From positions 1 to 40,757 of the forward strand of contig WSUB01000262.1 in NCBI GenBank assembly GCA_019633425.1: a stretch of DNA of 40,757 nt, written 5' to 3'. Shown here in pieces: positions 30,526 to 40,757 of this stretch; position 1 is the first letter of the stretch; the number at the start of each line of letters is the position of its first letter. Both the position numbers and the translations under genes were made by a program. Below the pieces are notes generated by a model, which saw nothing but the letters and a program-made list of their open reading frames with translations, did not search any database and was not told the DNA's origin. This stretch comes from Tulasnella sp. 424. Taxonomy: Eukaryota > Basidiomycota > Agaricomycetes > Cantharellales > Tulasnellaceae.

Positions 30526-33500
30526 ATGCCTAAGCGAGGGGGTGCAAAGCAAGGCTCAAATAACCGTCATATTATCTGCAGCTGTTGCAACAGGCTCCTT
30601 CACCGGACTGTGGTTTGGCGACATCAGAGGGTTCAACGGACACGTCGAGCCTTAGTGACTGCCACGGCAGCTGCAACTCGCTCCTTCCCCCGCACCAATC
30701 GTCGGCGATCTCCAAGCATTGCATCAACAATCAGTTTCAGCACTGTTTCCGATTTGGATGAGGAAGCACTCGTGCAAGATGGCATTGTACTTCAGCCGGA
30801 GGACGATGACTACCCATGGTTGGAGTACGGAGTCAGACCAAGCTCAGGTTCCACCGCCAACGTTAATCTGGCAGAAGGAGAAGGACTGAATATGGACGTG
30901 CAAGGGGGAGACCAGATAGAAGTTGATGGGCAGGGGAGAGTTGGCAATGGGGCTATGGAGGATATCAATGAGAATGGTCGGGGAGGTGACGAGGATGCGG
31001 TTTTCTCCGGGGATGAGAGTGGGGACTATGAGCCGGATGAGGATGAGGGTGGTGCAATAGGAGGGTCCGACAGCAGCTCATTTCGGTCTTTGAGCGATGA
31101 CAAGGGTGAAGGTGCTGATGAGGAGGGCCTGGAGCCATCTTGGATGAATGACCATGGACCTATGTGAGGGGCATTCTGGGACTTAGAATTTGCTCGATCT
31201 TGTACGTGCCACTCCATGGAACGAGACCGCTGCGTGCCACACATGACTAACCACTGGCAATCTGGTTTAGGCCTAAGAACTGGGATTGACTTAGAGTCTT
31301 CAGAAGGCACGGCTGTGAAAGCCTTCAAGTTTCTCCTCGAAACCAATTTGGGCGCGAACGCTTACATGAAACTCCGCCAAACCTTCAAGGCTCTCGATAT
31401 CCCATCACTCAAAGTCCTCCGGCGCCATATGCATATGCTCTCTGGGTTGGAGCCTGTTTTATACGACTGCTGCTCCAACTCATGCATGTGTTTCGCTGGG
31501 CCACATGCCGAGAAGGAGTTGTGGGACCATTGTCACGCCCCTCGCTACCTCCCTAATGGCAAACCTGCCAATCACATTATCTCCCCATAATTCCCCAAAT
31601 CCGCGTGCTCTATGCTGGTCCAAACTCTGCAAAGAGCATGCAACACCGCCACAACAACCACGACCGGAATCTACACCACCTCGATGAACCCATCGAAGAT
31701 GTCTATGATTGAAAGCTCTACCACACCCTCCGTAACACATACGTCACCGTGAATGACCGGGAATTACCAGTCAAGTACTTTCAAGATCCAAGGGATGTCT
31801 TCCTTACAAGCCTCACCGACGGTTTCCAGCTCTTCAAACGCAGCAGGCACACCGCTTGGCCCCTTCTTTTCCTTAACAACAACCTTTCACCTGACTGCCG
31901 ATTCAAGCTGTCGAGTGTCATCTGCTCTGGCCTTATCCCAGGACTGAGGAAACCCAAGGACCACGACAGCTTCACCTATGTTTTTGTTGAAGAGCTGAAC
32001 CAGGCAGCCCTCGGCGTATCTGCATATGATGCATATGCTGACGAGCTCTTCGATCTGCGCATATTTGCGCATTTGAATTGCACAGATATGTCTGGAGTGG
32101 CATCAGCTTATACTGGCGGCAAACACCCAGGTGCCAAAGTCCCCTGCCACTTCTGCCCCATTGTCGGCATTCGGATTCAGAACACTTCCAACCTTTCGTT
32201 TTACCTTCCCCTTAAACATCCGGCAGGCTACCCATCATCCCAGTTCACCATCGACAATCTCCCCCTTCGAACACCTCGCCAATATCGTTTTCAAGCCCGG
32301 AAAGTTGACCTCGCCCCAACCGTCGAACAGCGTAAACAGCTCTCCATGCGTTACGGCATCAATGGCACTCCGATCATGAGCAAAGCGCCAGGTGTCATCC
32401 TTCCCTTTTCATCACCCTTCAACTTTATGCACCTGCTAGAGAACATGTGTAGCAACTATGTTGATCACATCTGCGGTGAGTTTAAAGGGTTAGATGCTGG
32501 CCGAGAGTCGTACATTCTCCCCACCCTCCGCTTTGGAAGGAGATTGGCCAAGCAACTGTCGATGCTAACGCCACCATACCTTCCACGTTTGGTCGCCGTA
32601 TTCTCAATGTCTCGAAGGAGCGCACCTATTTCACGTGCGAGTCTTACCTTGTATGGTGTACCCTCTATGCCCCTATCCTCCTCCGGAATCGTTTCTCTCG
32701 ACCAAAGTATTACACCCATTGGAGTCTGTTTGTATCCATCATCGATTGGTGCACCCGTTTCAGAACTACCAATCGGAACGTGATAGACTCCGGGAGGATA
32801 TCAAGAAGTGGTATAGGGAATATGAAGAGTAAGCCGATGTCTTGACTGCTGGTCTGTACAAGTTCACTCACATGATACGCAATCAGGATATTCTATCAGA
32901 GGCGTACCGAACGCCTCGCGGCATGCGTAGTCACGGTCCATGCCTGGCTTCAGCTTGTGGACATGATGGAGCAATCCGGGCCCCTCTGGGCATATTGGTG
33001 CTGGGTGATGGAGCGATTCTGCGGTCACCTTGCACGAGCTATTAGTTCACGCAAGCATCCTTATGCATCACTCAACCGACGGATTCATGAAATCCAGAGT
33101 CTACACGCCATACGCCATATATACAGACTCGAAGCGGAACTACCTCCGTACACTGCGATGTACGACTCCGCTGATTTACCAAGGTATGAAGACCTCAATC
33201 ACTACCCCGAAATCACCCTCTTGCACCCTCGACGTGTCTTATCCTTTGAAGCCGACGATCTCGACGACCTCCATCGTTGAATTGCTGTCTTCCTCCGAAC
33301 ACAATACAATATCTCACTGCAAGAAGCAAAGGCTGCTCTCCCCACGTCAATCACTCAATTCGGCAAGGTGCAAATCCGCGATGCCGACACGGTCTACTCC
33401 AGCGAAGGCTATGGGAAGCGCCAAGACAATCAACGCGATGCCTCGTTTGTTCAGTATGAGTTATTGGTCGATGAGCTTGCCCATCGTCGCCATGAAGCTC

Positions 33501-33799
33501 CGGTTCTAGTACCCCAAACCTTCTTTGGTCAGCTAGCAAGGATTTTTGTTTGCGTTCTGCAGCCGTCAGTCGCCTTGAAAATCACTGCTCCAACCCCGCT
33601 AATCTTGATGGATGTCAACTGTTGCAATACGGTTGAGGATCGCTTTGGTTTCCACGAATACAGCACCTTTTGTGGACGTGAAGTGGTGGATGGGACGGCG
33701 ATTCGGGCTCTTGTTGGTCGGATTATGGATCGAGGGAAATATGTCTTTGTAGGAAGGCATGGAGCTGTGGAACACGCATCATATACCGGGGAACTGTAG
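30526..33799 (+). pseudogene. CACTA-type Tnp2 transposase, decayed
   Basis: Start MPKRGGAKQGSNNRHIICSC. An acidic N-terminal region follows, then an intron (about 31165-31270). Family signatures: MLSGLEPVLYDCCSNSCMCF, HAPRYLPNGKP, STFKIQGM out of frame and DPRDVFLTSLTDGFQLFKR in frame, PLLFLNNNLSPDCRF, IPGLRKPKDHDSF, CHFCPIVGIRI, SPFNFMHLLENM. A likely 56-bp intron (32830-32885) rejoins IFYQRRTERL; the tail has GPLWAYWCWVMERFCG. Breaks: a frameshift near 31580, TGA 31710-31712, a frameshift near 32525, TGA 33278-33280. Both TGAs fit CGA to TGA. Stop at 33797-33799. Tnp2 cuts CACTA element ends; I could not find the element's termini. Confidence 0.85.
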
Positions 33800-34802
33800 A
33801 GTATACTATTTGTATTTAAGTGTAGATATATATGTTACCCCTCATCTGTCCCTACAGGTCTTTGTCCCGTGTTCAACTCCTCCGAGGGAGAGCCTGGGGA
33901 AATGCTGCACCAACTTAGAGTGTGCGTCCAAATCCGAGGGACCAATTTACCCATGGAGACGAGGCTCCATGGGATTGACGCAAAAGTCCTAGGTCGGCGG
34001 GGTCATCGTGTCAAGCATGGGACTCATAGTGATAAAAGGGGGTGGACGTGCGGTGCAAGGGCCCACCCAACCCAGCTAAAAGGGAAGGGACACATGACGC
34101 TCCGAGTAGAAGCTTCCTTTTTAGGTCTAAATGTGCCAAGCCAATGGAGACATGCAGGCTTGAGAGGGAATACTCCAGAGGCTTGCATGCCGGCCCAGGG
34201 GATGTGGGGTTATCCGATCTGTTGCCAAATGTGGCCGGCCCTTGGGCACCGAGGTATTTGGCACAGGGGCCTACATCCGTCTTCCTTACTTGGTGTAAAG
34301 TGTTCTCTCTCTGTGTATTTGTGACAGTATTAACATCATTGGAGACTGATGCCTTTCGCCGTCATTGGTATAAAAGGTGGCTGAGCTGCGCGAGGCCATG
34401 GGACCGAACGGACGTGCATGATATCGTGACGGGAGCGCTGTCAACGTATAACATATCCACCAGAAGTCTTGCCTCGAGGTTGAATTTCCTGATCAGCGAA
34501 TATGTGTGATACGATATCTTGGAGCTACATCAGAGAGACTGGTTTTCGCGCTTTCAGCTGCGGAGAAACATTATATCAGGGCTGAACGGAAACCAGCGAG
34601 CACGTTGATTGTGGCCTTCCATGCGTTATAATCTTTATTGCAGAAAGCCGAGCCAAAACAAAATAGGGTCCGGGAGAAGATAAGGGATAGCGAAGTACAA
34701 GACAGGCGAGAAGATGATGGAAGGGGCACCAAAAGGTTCCAGTCAGAAGGGGAACGAAAGTTGAGACCCGCACAACGACGTAAATCATAGCCGCAATCCA
34801 GA
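33800..34802. other. Intergenic with a perfect short inverted repeat
   Basis: No recognised gene. CCCATGGAG (33950-33958) and CTCCATGGG (33965-33973) form a perfect 9-bp inverted repeat with a 6-nt centre. A TATAAAAGG at about 34370 is TATA-like. It could be non-coding remnants of the CACTA element. Confidence 0.45.
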
Positions 34803-37269
34803 TCACCGCCTCGAGCTCGTTCCAATCTTCTTCGGCTTCGATGGTGACTCTGAACCAGCTGGAGGCCCAACACGTGCAGCTTGCCGAGGGGTCTGACTTG
34901 CGCTCGCATCTCGTCTAGCTGGCCCCATCGACGCACGCTCGGTGAAGAAACTATCTTCTCCGTGACCTTTCGTGCTGCCGCGAAGAACAGCTTGCAGTCG
35001 TGGTCGGATATATTCTCGAGCTAGTATTGATTGCCTGACGCGGTGAAAAGATATTAGTGGGTAGCCCCACAGGAAAGCTATAGGATTTTACCCACCCTGA
35101 GGAACCATGCACATCCCATTTCGAGAGATGACAAGTGCGCTCCGGTGAACCATCACACGAACCACTCCATTGATACAGCAAAAAAGCTACAGGCATTGTG
35201 TCAGCCGTCCTGTTTCACGCCAGCACACCGGTACCCTAGATACTCACATCGATGTTATCTCTTGCAGGCTCCCACAGGCTTATTGAGCTTCTTCCCACCA
35301 AAAGGAATCCCAACACACACCCAGCCACGAATTCGCCGTCCGAAAAGACTTTCTGCCTTCATCCGGATTTTCAACCCCAACCTCCGCTTGCTTCGAGTTA
35401 TCCCGTTCTTTCCTGCTACTTTGAGGGTTGGTCGTCCCCCGTCGTCGATGCTTCTTGCTTAGGGGCTTGGGCTGTGCTTCCGGTATCTGCACGGTTTCTG
35501 AAATGATTGGCCCTTGGAGCTTCACCAGCCCGTGAACGCCGGACACCGGACAACAGCTTGCTCTCCTCGCCACCATTGAAGAGGTCCGTATCGCCATCGT
35601 TTCCCTCGATGAAGCCCAGTATCGTCGTCCTCGTTGTCATATTCTGCGGTGTATGAAAGGTTGTGAATGAGCAACTTAGTGCGTAGATGAGCAAAACGAC
35701 CTGAGCAGAAACTTACGTGGTTCAAAGTTCCGTTTAGTCTGCTTTGGCTAGGCATTAGAATCCTTCTTCCTAGACTGTTCCTGCTTTTGCTTCGCCTTCT
35801 CCTTCTCCTTCTCTTTCTTGTCCTAAGCCAGCCTAGCCCGTTTGCTTCTTGGACTCTCCTCGGGCGTCGAAACCGCATCGAGACCCGTCTGACGAGAAGA
35901 TGAAGGAATCGGAGATCGGAAGGGATGGTGGTGGTATACCTGCCCCCGATAAAGATGGCCGATTTGACGTTGGGGTGGCTATGATGACGACCACAGCAAG
36001 AAGAGGAGGAGGGGAACCGGAGTTTGCTTTCAACCAGGGTGGCTCTGGAATTGGATCTTGCTCGGGTTCATCAATGTCCATCCCACCATCATTATCATCG
36101 CTGTTATATCCAAAGTCTTCGTTCCCGATGTCGGTGTCGTCCTCCTGATTGAAGCGACCTGCGTGACTCTCTGCACCTTGGTTCCAATCAAAAATGGCTG
36201 CCATGCTCAGGTTGCATGCCCATTCCCATCTTGTTCGTTCACATCGTCATCTTCGCCTTCTGTGATAGAAGTAAGAGCAGCTGACTGCTTTCCTTTTGCG
36301 GTGGACTTGGCGGGGGCGGAGGCATTACGAGATGAAGTGGACGTTTGCTGACTTGAACGAGGCTTGGTAGTAGTAGCCATAGGGCGGCTGTTACTGCTAC
36401 TGCCAGTAGCTGTGCTGGAGGTAGATTGGCCCAGAGCTTTCCTCTTGGTAGAAGGTTTCGGGATGGAGTTGAGACGTGGGCTGAGTTGCGGGACGATTCT
36501 GCCGGCTTGTTGAAGAACGGCTGGATATCTAGGTGAATGTCAACAAAGACAGTATTCAGAGTTGATTTGGAGTAACGCACGTAGTGTTCGCGTCCGTGAG
36601 GATTTCTTTGGCAGTTCCGGTCCAGCACCTAACCCAATCCAAGACGTCAGTCCAGATTACAACAAAGTAACAACCGAGAGACACACCTGAGGATGGCCCA
36701 GCACACTGCTGTCTAAGATGTTCACATCATCATCGCAGTCGATGATCCTCGTGGCATTCGTGGTGGGGATCTCTTCGGTTGAGTCTTGGGTTTTGGCGTT
36801 GAGTGAATCGAAGGGGGCGGGCTCAGGAAAACATCGTCCTTCAACTACGCTCCAAAGTCTTCGAATCCATCAGCGTCCCTCGCTACAGTGCTGAGGTTGA
36901 TGATCCTTCCGGACGCTCTGCAGCACCACGGAGAATTCCAGTCAAAATAATCTCATTGTAATCCAGACTGGTTCAATCCTGATGTCCCGAGCAACGCACC
37001 GTCCAGCTTGGCATCGTTACAATATGACGGAGGTGCTCTAGCACCTTTCTGAACTTGGTAGGAACCTTGAGAGCGTCTGTCCACCTCTGGCGTTTGGTGG
37101 GTTTGAGGATCTTGAAGGTTAACTGACAGGTCCTAGGCTCTGATGGCATGGTAGGACCTTGACTTTCAGGCTGCCCTTCGTCAAGGCAAATGACAGGCCG
37201 TACAGAGAATGCCCATAGTACATCGTCAAACGCGAGCGTGACGTCTCCGCGCAATCGAGGAACGAGCAA
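34803..37269 (-). pseudogene. Decayed unknown gene
   Basis: Several frames on the minus strand look coding and are joined by intron-like gaps. In order: GDVTLAFDDVLWAFSVRPVI (near 37230), IIDCDDDVNILDSSVLGHPQ (near 36720), LDRNCQRNPHGREHY (near 36610), a Ser/Thr-rich stretch with TKRKALGQSTSSTATG (near 36440), an acidic part (DDTDIGNEDFGYNSDD near 36130), a Lys/Glu-rich part with two TAG codons where CAG is likely (near 35822 and 35755), then GEAPRANHF (near 35520) and a basic Pro/Ser end stopping at TGA 34803-34805. Stops and frame changes mark it as broken. No family recognised; exon joins are approximate. Confidence 0.45.
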
Positions 37270-39577
37270 TGATGAGAGGGAGGGTTGTATCTAAGATGTC
37301 GGGACAAGGGAAGGATCTGGATGCGGTGGGTGGTCGAGGAAGATGTGCCTTAGGACTTCGAGGAGACTCACGTGCGTGCCTGGAGCAAAGTTACGGCACA
37401 CTCCATTCAAACTTGCAAGGTAGCGCCGTGCAAGCACGGCAAGAGCCCACTATGTAAGAGGAGAGGATTGTATTTAACTGCATTTAGTGAAGGGGTGATC
37501 AACTCATATGGAGAATGGTTGGACAAACCAGATCCCAGCCCAGTCGCTAGCCCGGGCATTGAATATTACCATACACTGGCGTTAGGCGGAGAATATGTGG
37601 TGCCTTCCTCGTAAAGGTGCATTACATTAGCCTTCACAAGCCGCTGGCATACTTACCTGCAGCGATCGAGGTACCCGCCGCTCTTGGCATACATCCCCCA
37701 AATTCAGCGATTCAATTGTATACTACCTGCCAGGGCTGCACCATTGCCCGATATCATAAGTTAACTCAACCGTTAGCTCTATATAGTCGGTTCTTTACTA
37801 TTCTAACCACCCCATGATTGTGGGATAATGTCCAGGCGAAGGCATCAAGTTCGCCGACCGGCTCCGCCGGTCGCCGAGACTCTCCTCCTTCGCTCCCCCA
37901 AGTGTCATTAGGCCGCATGCGAGAGAGATCGACCTATAGACGGGAAATCTGATATTTTCCGCAGCTTAGCTGTAATCAGGATCGACACACGGGGTTTATA
38001 CATGGGAACAAGGGGTGACGAGGTAAGCGCGACCAACACTCCACCGCATCTCTCGGAGATGTCTGGCTATTGATGGGGACAGGCATCGAATCCCGCGATG
38101 AAGCTGGTAAACCCGTCACCCAGGAGTGAGAGCCGGCAGCACCAGAAGGCGATTCCGCGGCGGCGGCGGCAGCAGCAGCTCGTTTCTCCTCCACTTTAGC
38201 GATTATTCTGGCCCGTTCGATCTTTGGCCGCTTCCCAAGTGAACAATTCGATCCAGCCAACGCACCTGACGTGCTCGATGAGATAGTGTTAATGGTGTTG
38301 GCTGCAGACTTGGAAGGTGGCGGGATGTTAAAGTCATCGTCTTGGTCGTCACTGACCGCCTGATCCTCCGACTCAAACTGCACAGGACCGAGCTGTCCGC
38401 AAACTGACCCCGTGGCCCCGCCCAACTGTAACATCCACTGTGCTCCTCCTGATCGAGCAGCGAACTTGTCTAGATAGTTTTTAAATAGAAATTTGTAATT
38501 GTGGTTTATGTGTGGGCACTAATAAGACTGCCTAGACAGGCCAGAATGGACAATAGGGTCACACAGCCTGTTGTTTTCAGTAGTGGTCAGCTGACAAAGC
38601 CAAAAGGTTCGGTCAGAGTTTCGAACCGATTTCCGGGGCACGATTACAGTCTGCCTGTGCAAAAGTTCTATTATTATCCAAAGCCCGGATACTTCTATTT
38701 GGCGTCACGCGTGTGCTTCCATTTTATGGTCATGTTCCCGCTGTTCGGCTGGTTGAGGTGGTCCGCGATCACCGGCAAGCATCGGGAAAAAAAATCCAGA
38801 CTCGGTAGTTCTACCGAGTGTCCATAGGACGCATAGTCCCATAGTCTTCTCCCCCTTTATTTAGCGCTCCATAGAAATCTAGGCTACCTCAGTAGAATGA
38901 GGTATAGGCTTAAAAACCTATTGGATCATTGATAAGCGAAGGTAGGTCGGCCTTTACACCCCAATAGCTTATCAGCGACGGGTCTCGTTGGGGGTAGGGG
39001 CATTTACACTAGTAGCTCATGCAGGAGAGAGAACGTTATTTATTCATTCTAGACAAGTATATGTACATCGAATATATCATAAAGCAACCAGAAAGGACAC
39101 ATCGGCCCCAGCTTTCTGCCAAATTCACGCCGTTGAAAGTTCTCAATGGGATAGCAGCGGGCTCGGTGCTTGACTAATTGCAATCAGCGACATGTACCAA
39201 GATAGCCATAGAGGCACTTACTAAAGACCTTTATCATCAAGGTTTGAGCTGCCTCAGAGCCCGACAGGGAGACGCTAGATTGAAGGAGGCAGGATGTAAG
39301 CTTACCACTACAGATGACCAACAAAAGTCGAGCACGTACTTGGTTCCTTGTGGCATCTGCAAGATTTCTCCTGTCAGGAACGGTAGGGAGTCTAGCGGGG
39401 GGCAGTGAGGCTGGCGGAGGGTGTCCTCGAGCGGAGCCTGTGATTTGAGGATTTGTTAAGACAAGCAAATCCCAGATGGAGGAAATAGAGAACTTACCTC
39501 GCACTATGAGATAAAGAAGAGCCGCAAGTACAGCGGCGTGAAGAGCTTGTGGATCGGTTCAGGTTGGGCCCATGAGT
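37270..39577. other. Mostly without recognised genes
   Basis: A minus-strand frame at 37976-38434 (152 codons) has a coding-like first half: an acidic part (SEDQAVSDDQDDDF), then a basic stretch (GKRPKIERARII) and an Ala run of eight. It may be a gene fragment, low confidence. A perfect palindrome ACTCGGTAG-TT-CTACCGAGT lies at 38800-38819, and further short inverted repeats occur at 38880-38975. Nothing else could be supported. Confidence 0.35.
37855..37873. repeat. 7-bp hairpin, GC-rich
   Basis: CGACCGG and CCGGTCG around a 5-nt loop. No gene attached. Confidence 0.6.
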
Positions 39578-39862
39578 CGAAGCTGGATTCCTTTTGAGCG
39601 TCACAGTAAGCCTCCGTGATCGAGTTCACCGCGGAGATACCAGCGATCTTGTTGACTGAGTTCTGGATGACAATGCCATTCTGGACGTACAGGTGGTGGA
39701 TTTCAGTGAGGGTGCCTGTAGCGGTACCGCTATTGGTGATGAACTGGGTGATGGCAGTAATCTTCTTGGAGGTGTCGACAGTCTTGCCTGGGCCGTAGAA
39801 AGTGGTGTCACCTTGGCGGTAGGAGTTTAAGTCGCAGCCATCGGGATCGCACACACCGCTGT
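39578..39862 (-). pseudogene. GH7 cellobiohydrolase fragment
   Basis: About 92 codons from a splice acceptor (ag at about 39863) read [20 protein letters not shown], then [31 protein letters not shown] and [14 protein letters not shown]. This is the well-conserved middle-to-C-terminal part of glycoside hydrolase family 7 cellobiohydrolases, secreted enzymes that release cellobiose from cellulose chain ends. The catalytic Glu-x-Asp-x-x-Glu region lies upstream in the family and is missing. Homology stops after QKESSF. No other GH7 exon was seen within the window. Stranded between transposon remains. Confidence 0.85.
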
Positions 39863-39964
39863 AGCGAGAGAGGAAGGAGGGAGGGTGGGGAGACGGTTTG
39901 AGCTTGAATCTTCAAGTTCAAACTGTTCAGTGCAAAAACGCGGTGTTCGTTCCTAGTTCCCACG

Positions 39965-40750
39965 TTACAGGGTTCGTCCCTGATCCTCGCCACCATCCCA
40001 ATCCAAGTTCTTCTGCTCGGAGAGCCAAGCGTCGGAGGCGTAGAGTTCATCGTGTAGGCAACAAAGAGTTTCCTCAGCGTTGGTGCCAGGTTGTCCAGGG
40101 CAGGCTTGGTAGGACCGAAAGGGCTCGAAGTGGAAGTCTTGTGCTAGGTCATCCTGGAAAGCTGCCTTGATGACTTCGATGAGGGGGTGGCGGAAGAGAC
40201 CGGGGACATTGAAAGGAACCGAGGGTGGTGTTTGATGAGTGGCCGACTTGGTCGCTTGCTTTGCACCAGTTGGAATTTCAATCCTGACGCTCTCCTGTAT
40301 CCACCCATCCCCAACCACCGATACTGTCCCCTCCTCCTCCCAGCCATCTCCTTCATCTAATTTGTCCAGAGCAGTGTTGAGCTTCTCCAAAGTCTGAGCT
40401 CCTGGCAAGTCGTCGGTCGAGAAGTCTTTTGCCTTGAGAACATCGGTAATCAACGTAGGCAGCGACCATCAACTTAGTCTCCCTTTGCAACTATGGAACC
40501 AATGACCAATGCGATATATCGACATATTCCCAAATGGCTTGATTGTCTCCAAGAGTCTGCCAGCGATAGCTTCCTCATCTAGAGATCCGGCGTCAAATGC
40601 CAAGTCCTCTAACGACGTGCCAAGGTCGGGGATCTTCAGCGGTTTCCTGGGATACTCTCGGAATACGTTAAACGCATTTTGGAGAGTTCGATAAACCAGG
40701 GCTGGGACTTCCTCTCCACTGGCCGGTGCTGTCGTCGAGGCTTGACTCAT
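39965..40750 (-). pseudogene. Plavaka-type transposase, N-terminal fragment with one stop
   Basis: One frame from 40750 to TAA 39965-39967 with a single in-frame TGA at 40469-40471 (CGA to TGA fits). It shows features of the N-terminal half of Agaricomycete Plavaka transposases: NAFNVFREYPRKPLKIPD, then SIYRIGHWFHS, LPGAQTLEKLNTALDKLDEG, VRIEIPTGAK, VPGLFRHPLIEVIKAAFQDD, FHFEPFRSYQ and ELYASDAWLSEQ. The catalytic half that normally follows is absent. The first ATG is near the window edge, so the gene may extend further 5'. The GH7 fragment begins about 100 bp beyond its end. Confidence 0.75.
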
Positions 40751-40757
40751 AGGTTCT

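Overview
ORGANISM. The window looks like a transposon-rich block of a basidiomycete genome, most likely an Agaricomycete. Evidence: spliced genes with GT-AG introns of about 50-90 bp, a NACHT-WD40 (STAND/NLR-like) gene, chromodomain Ty3/Gypsy elements, a CACTA-type Tnp2 transposase, a Plavaka-type transposase fragment, an alpha-kinase, and a fragment of a GH7 cellobiohydrolase. Genus cannot be assigned from the sequence alone. || LAYOUT. 1-971: decayed 3' part of an SNW1/SKIP/Prp45 spliceosome gene. 1303-7695: Gypsy-1, a chromovirus with 365-bp LTRs and a GGGGG target duplication. 7913-8095: a second, more decayed SNW1 piece. 8122-27063 (minus strand): one host NACHT-WD40 gene broken into three parts by two insertions. 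These are Gypsy-2 (19315-25564, 417-bp LTRs) in the exon just upstream of the NACHT exon, and an 8.2-kb DNA transposon (10068-18281, 71-bp terminal inverted repeats) inside the region after the NACHT domain. 27096-28230: nested inverted-repeat (MITE-like) sequences just upstream of that gene's start. 28850-30122 (minus) and 30526-33799 (plus): a divergent pair, an intact unknown 312-residue gene and a decayed Tnp2 transposase. 34803-37269: a decayed unknown gene. 39578-39862: GH7 fragment. 39965-40750: Plavaka fragment. || HOW IT FITS TOGETHER. The most notable unit is the 8.2-kb transposon. It carries a complete seven-exon DDE integrase gene (426 codons) and, in the same orientation, an alpha-kinase gene with two CxxC pairs at its N terminus. 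Removing the transposon and one copy of its 4-bp duplication (CCAG) rejoins the broken host gene in frame. || The two Gypsy elements differ in sequence but share three layouts: an extra open frame before gag; a -1 slippery heptamer of the form G GGW WWW exactly four codons before the gag stop; and a 9-nt primer-binding site complementary to the element's own LTR, with matching changes on both sides, which indicates Tf1/sushi-type self-priming. || Across unrelated elements the recurring lesion is an inferred CGA to TGA nonsense change, and LTR differences are mostly CpG transitions, so cytosine methylation followed by deamination probably shaped the region. Apart from the two genes inside the DNA transposon and the 28850-30122 gene, nearly every coding region is broken.
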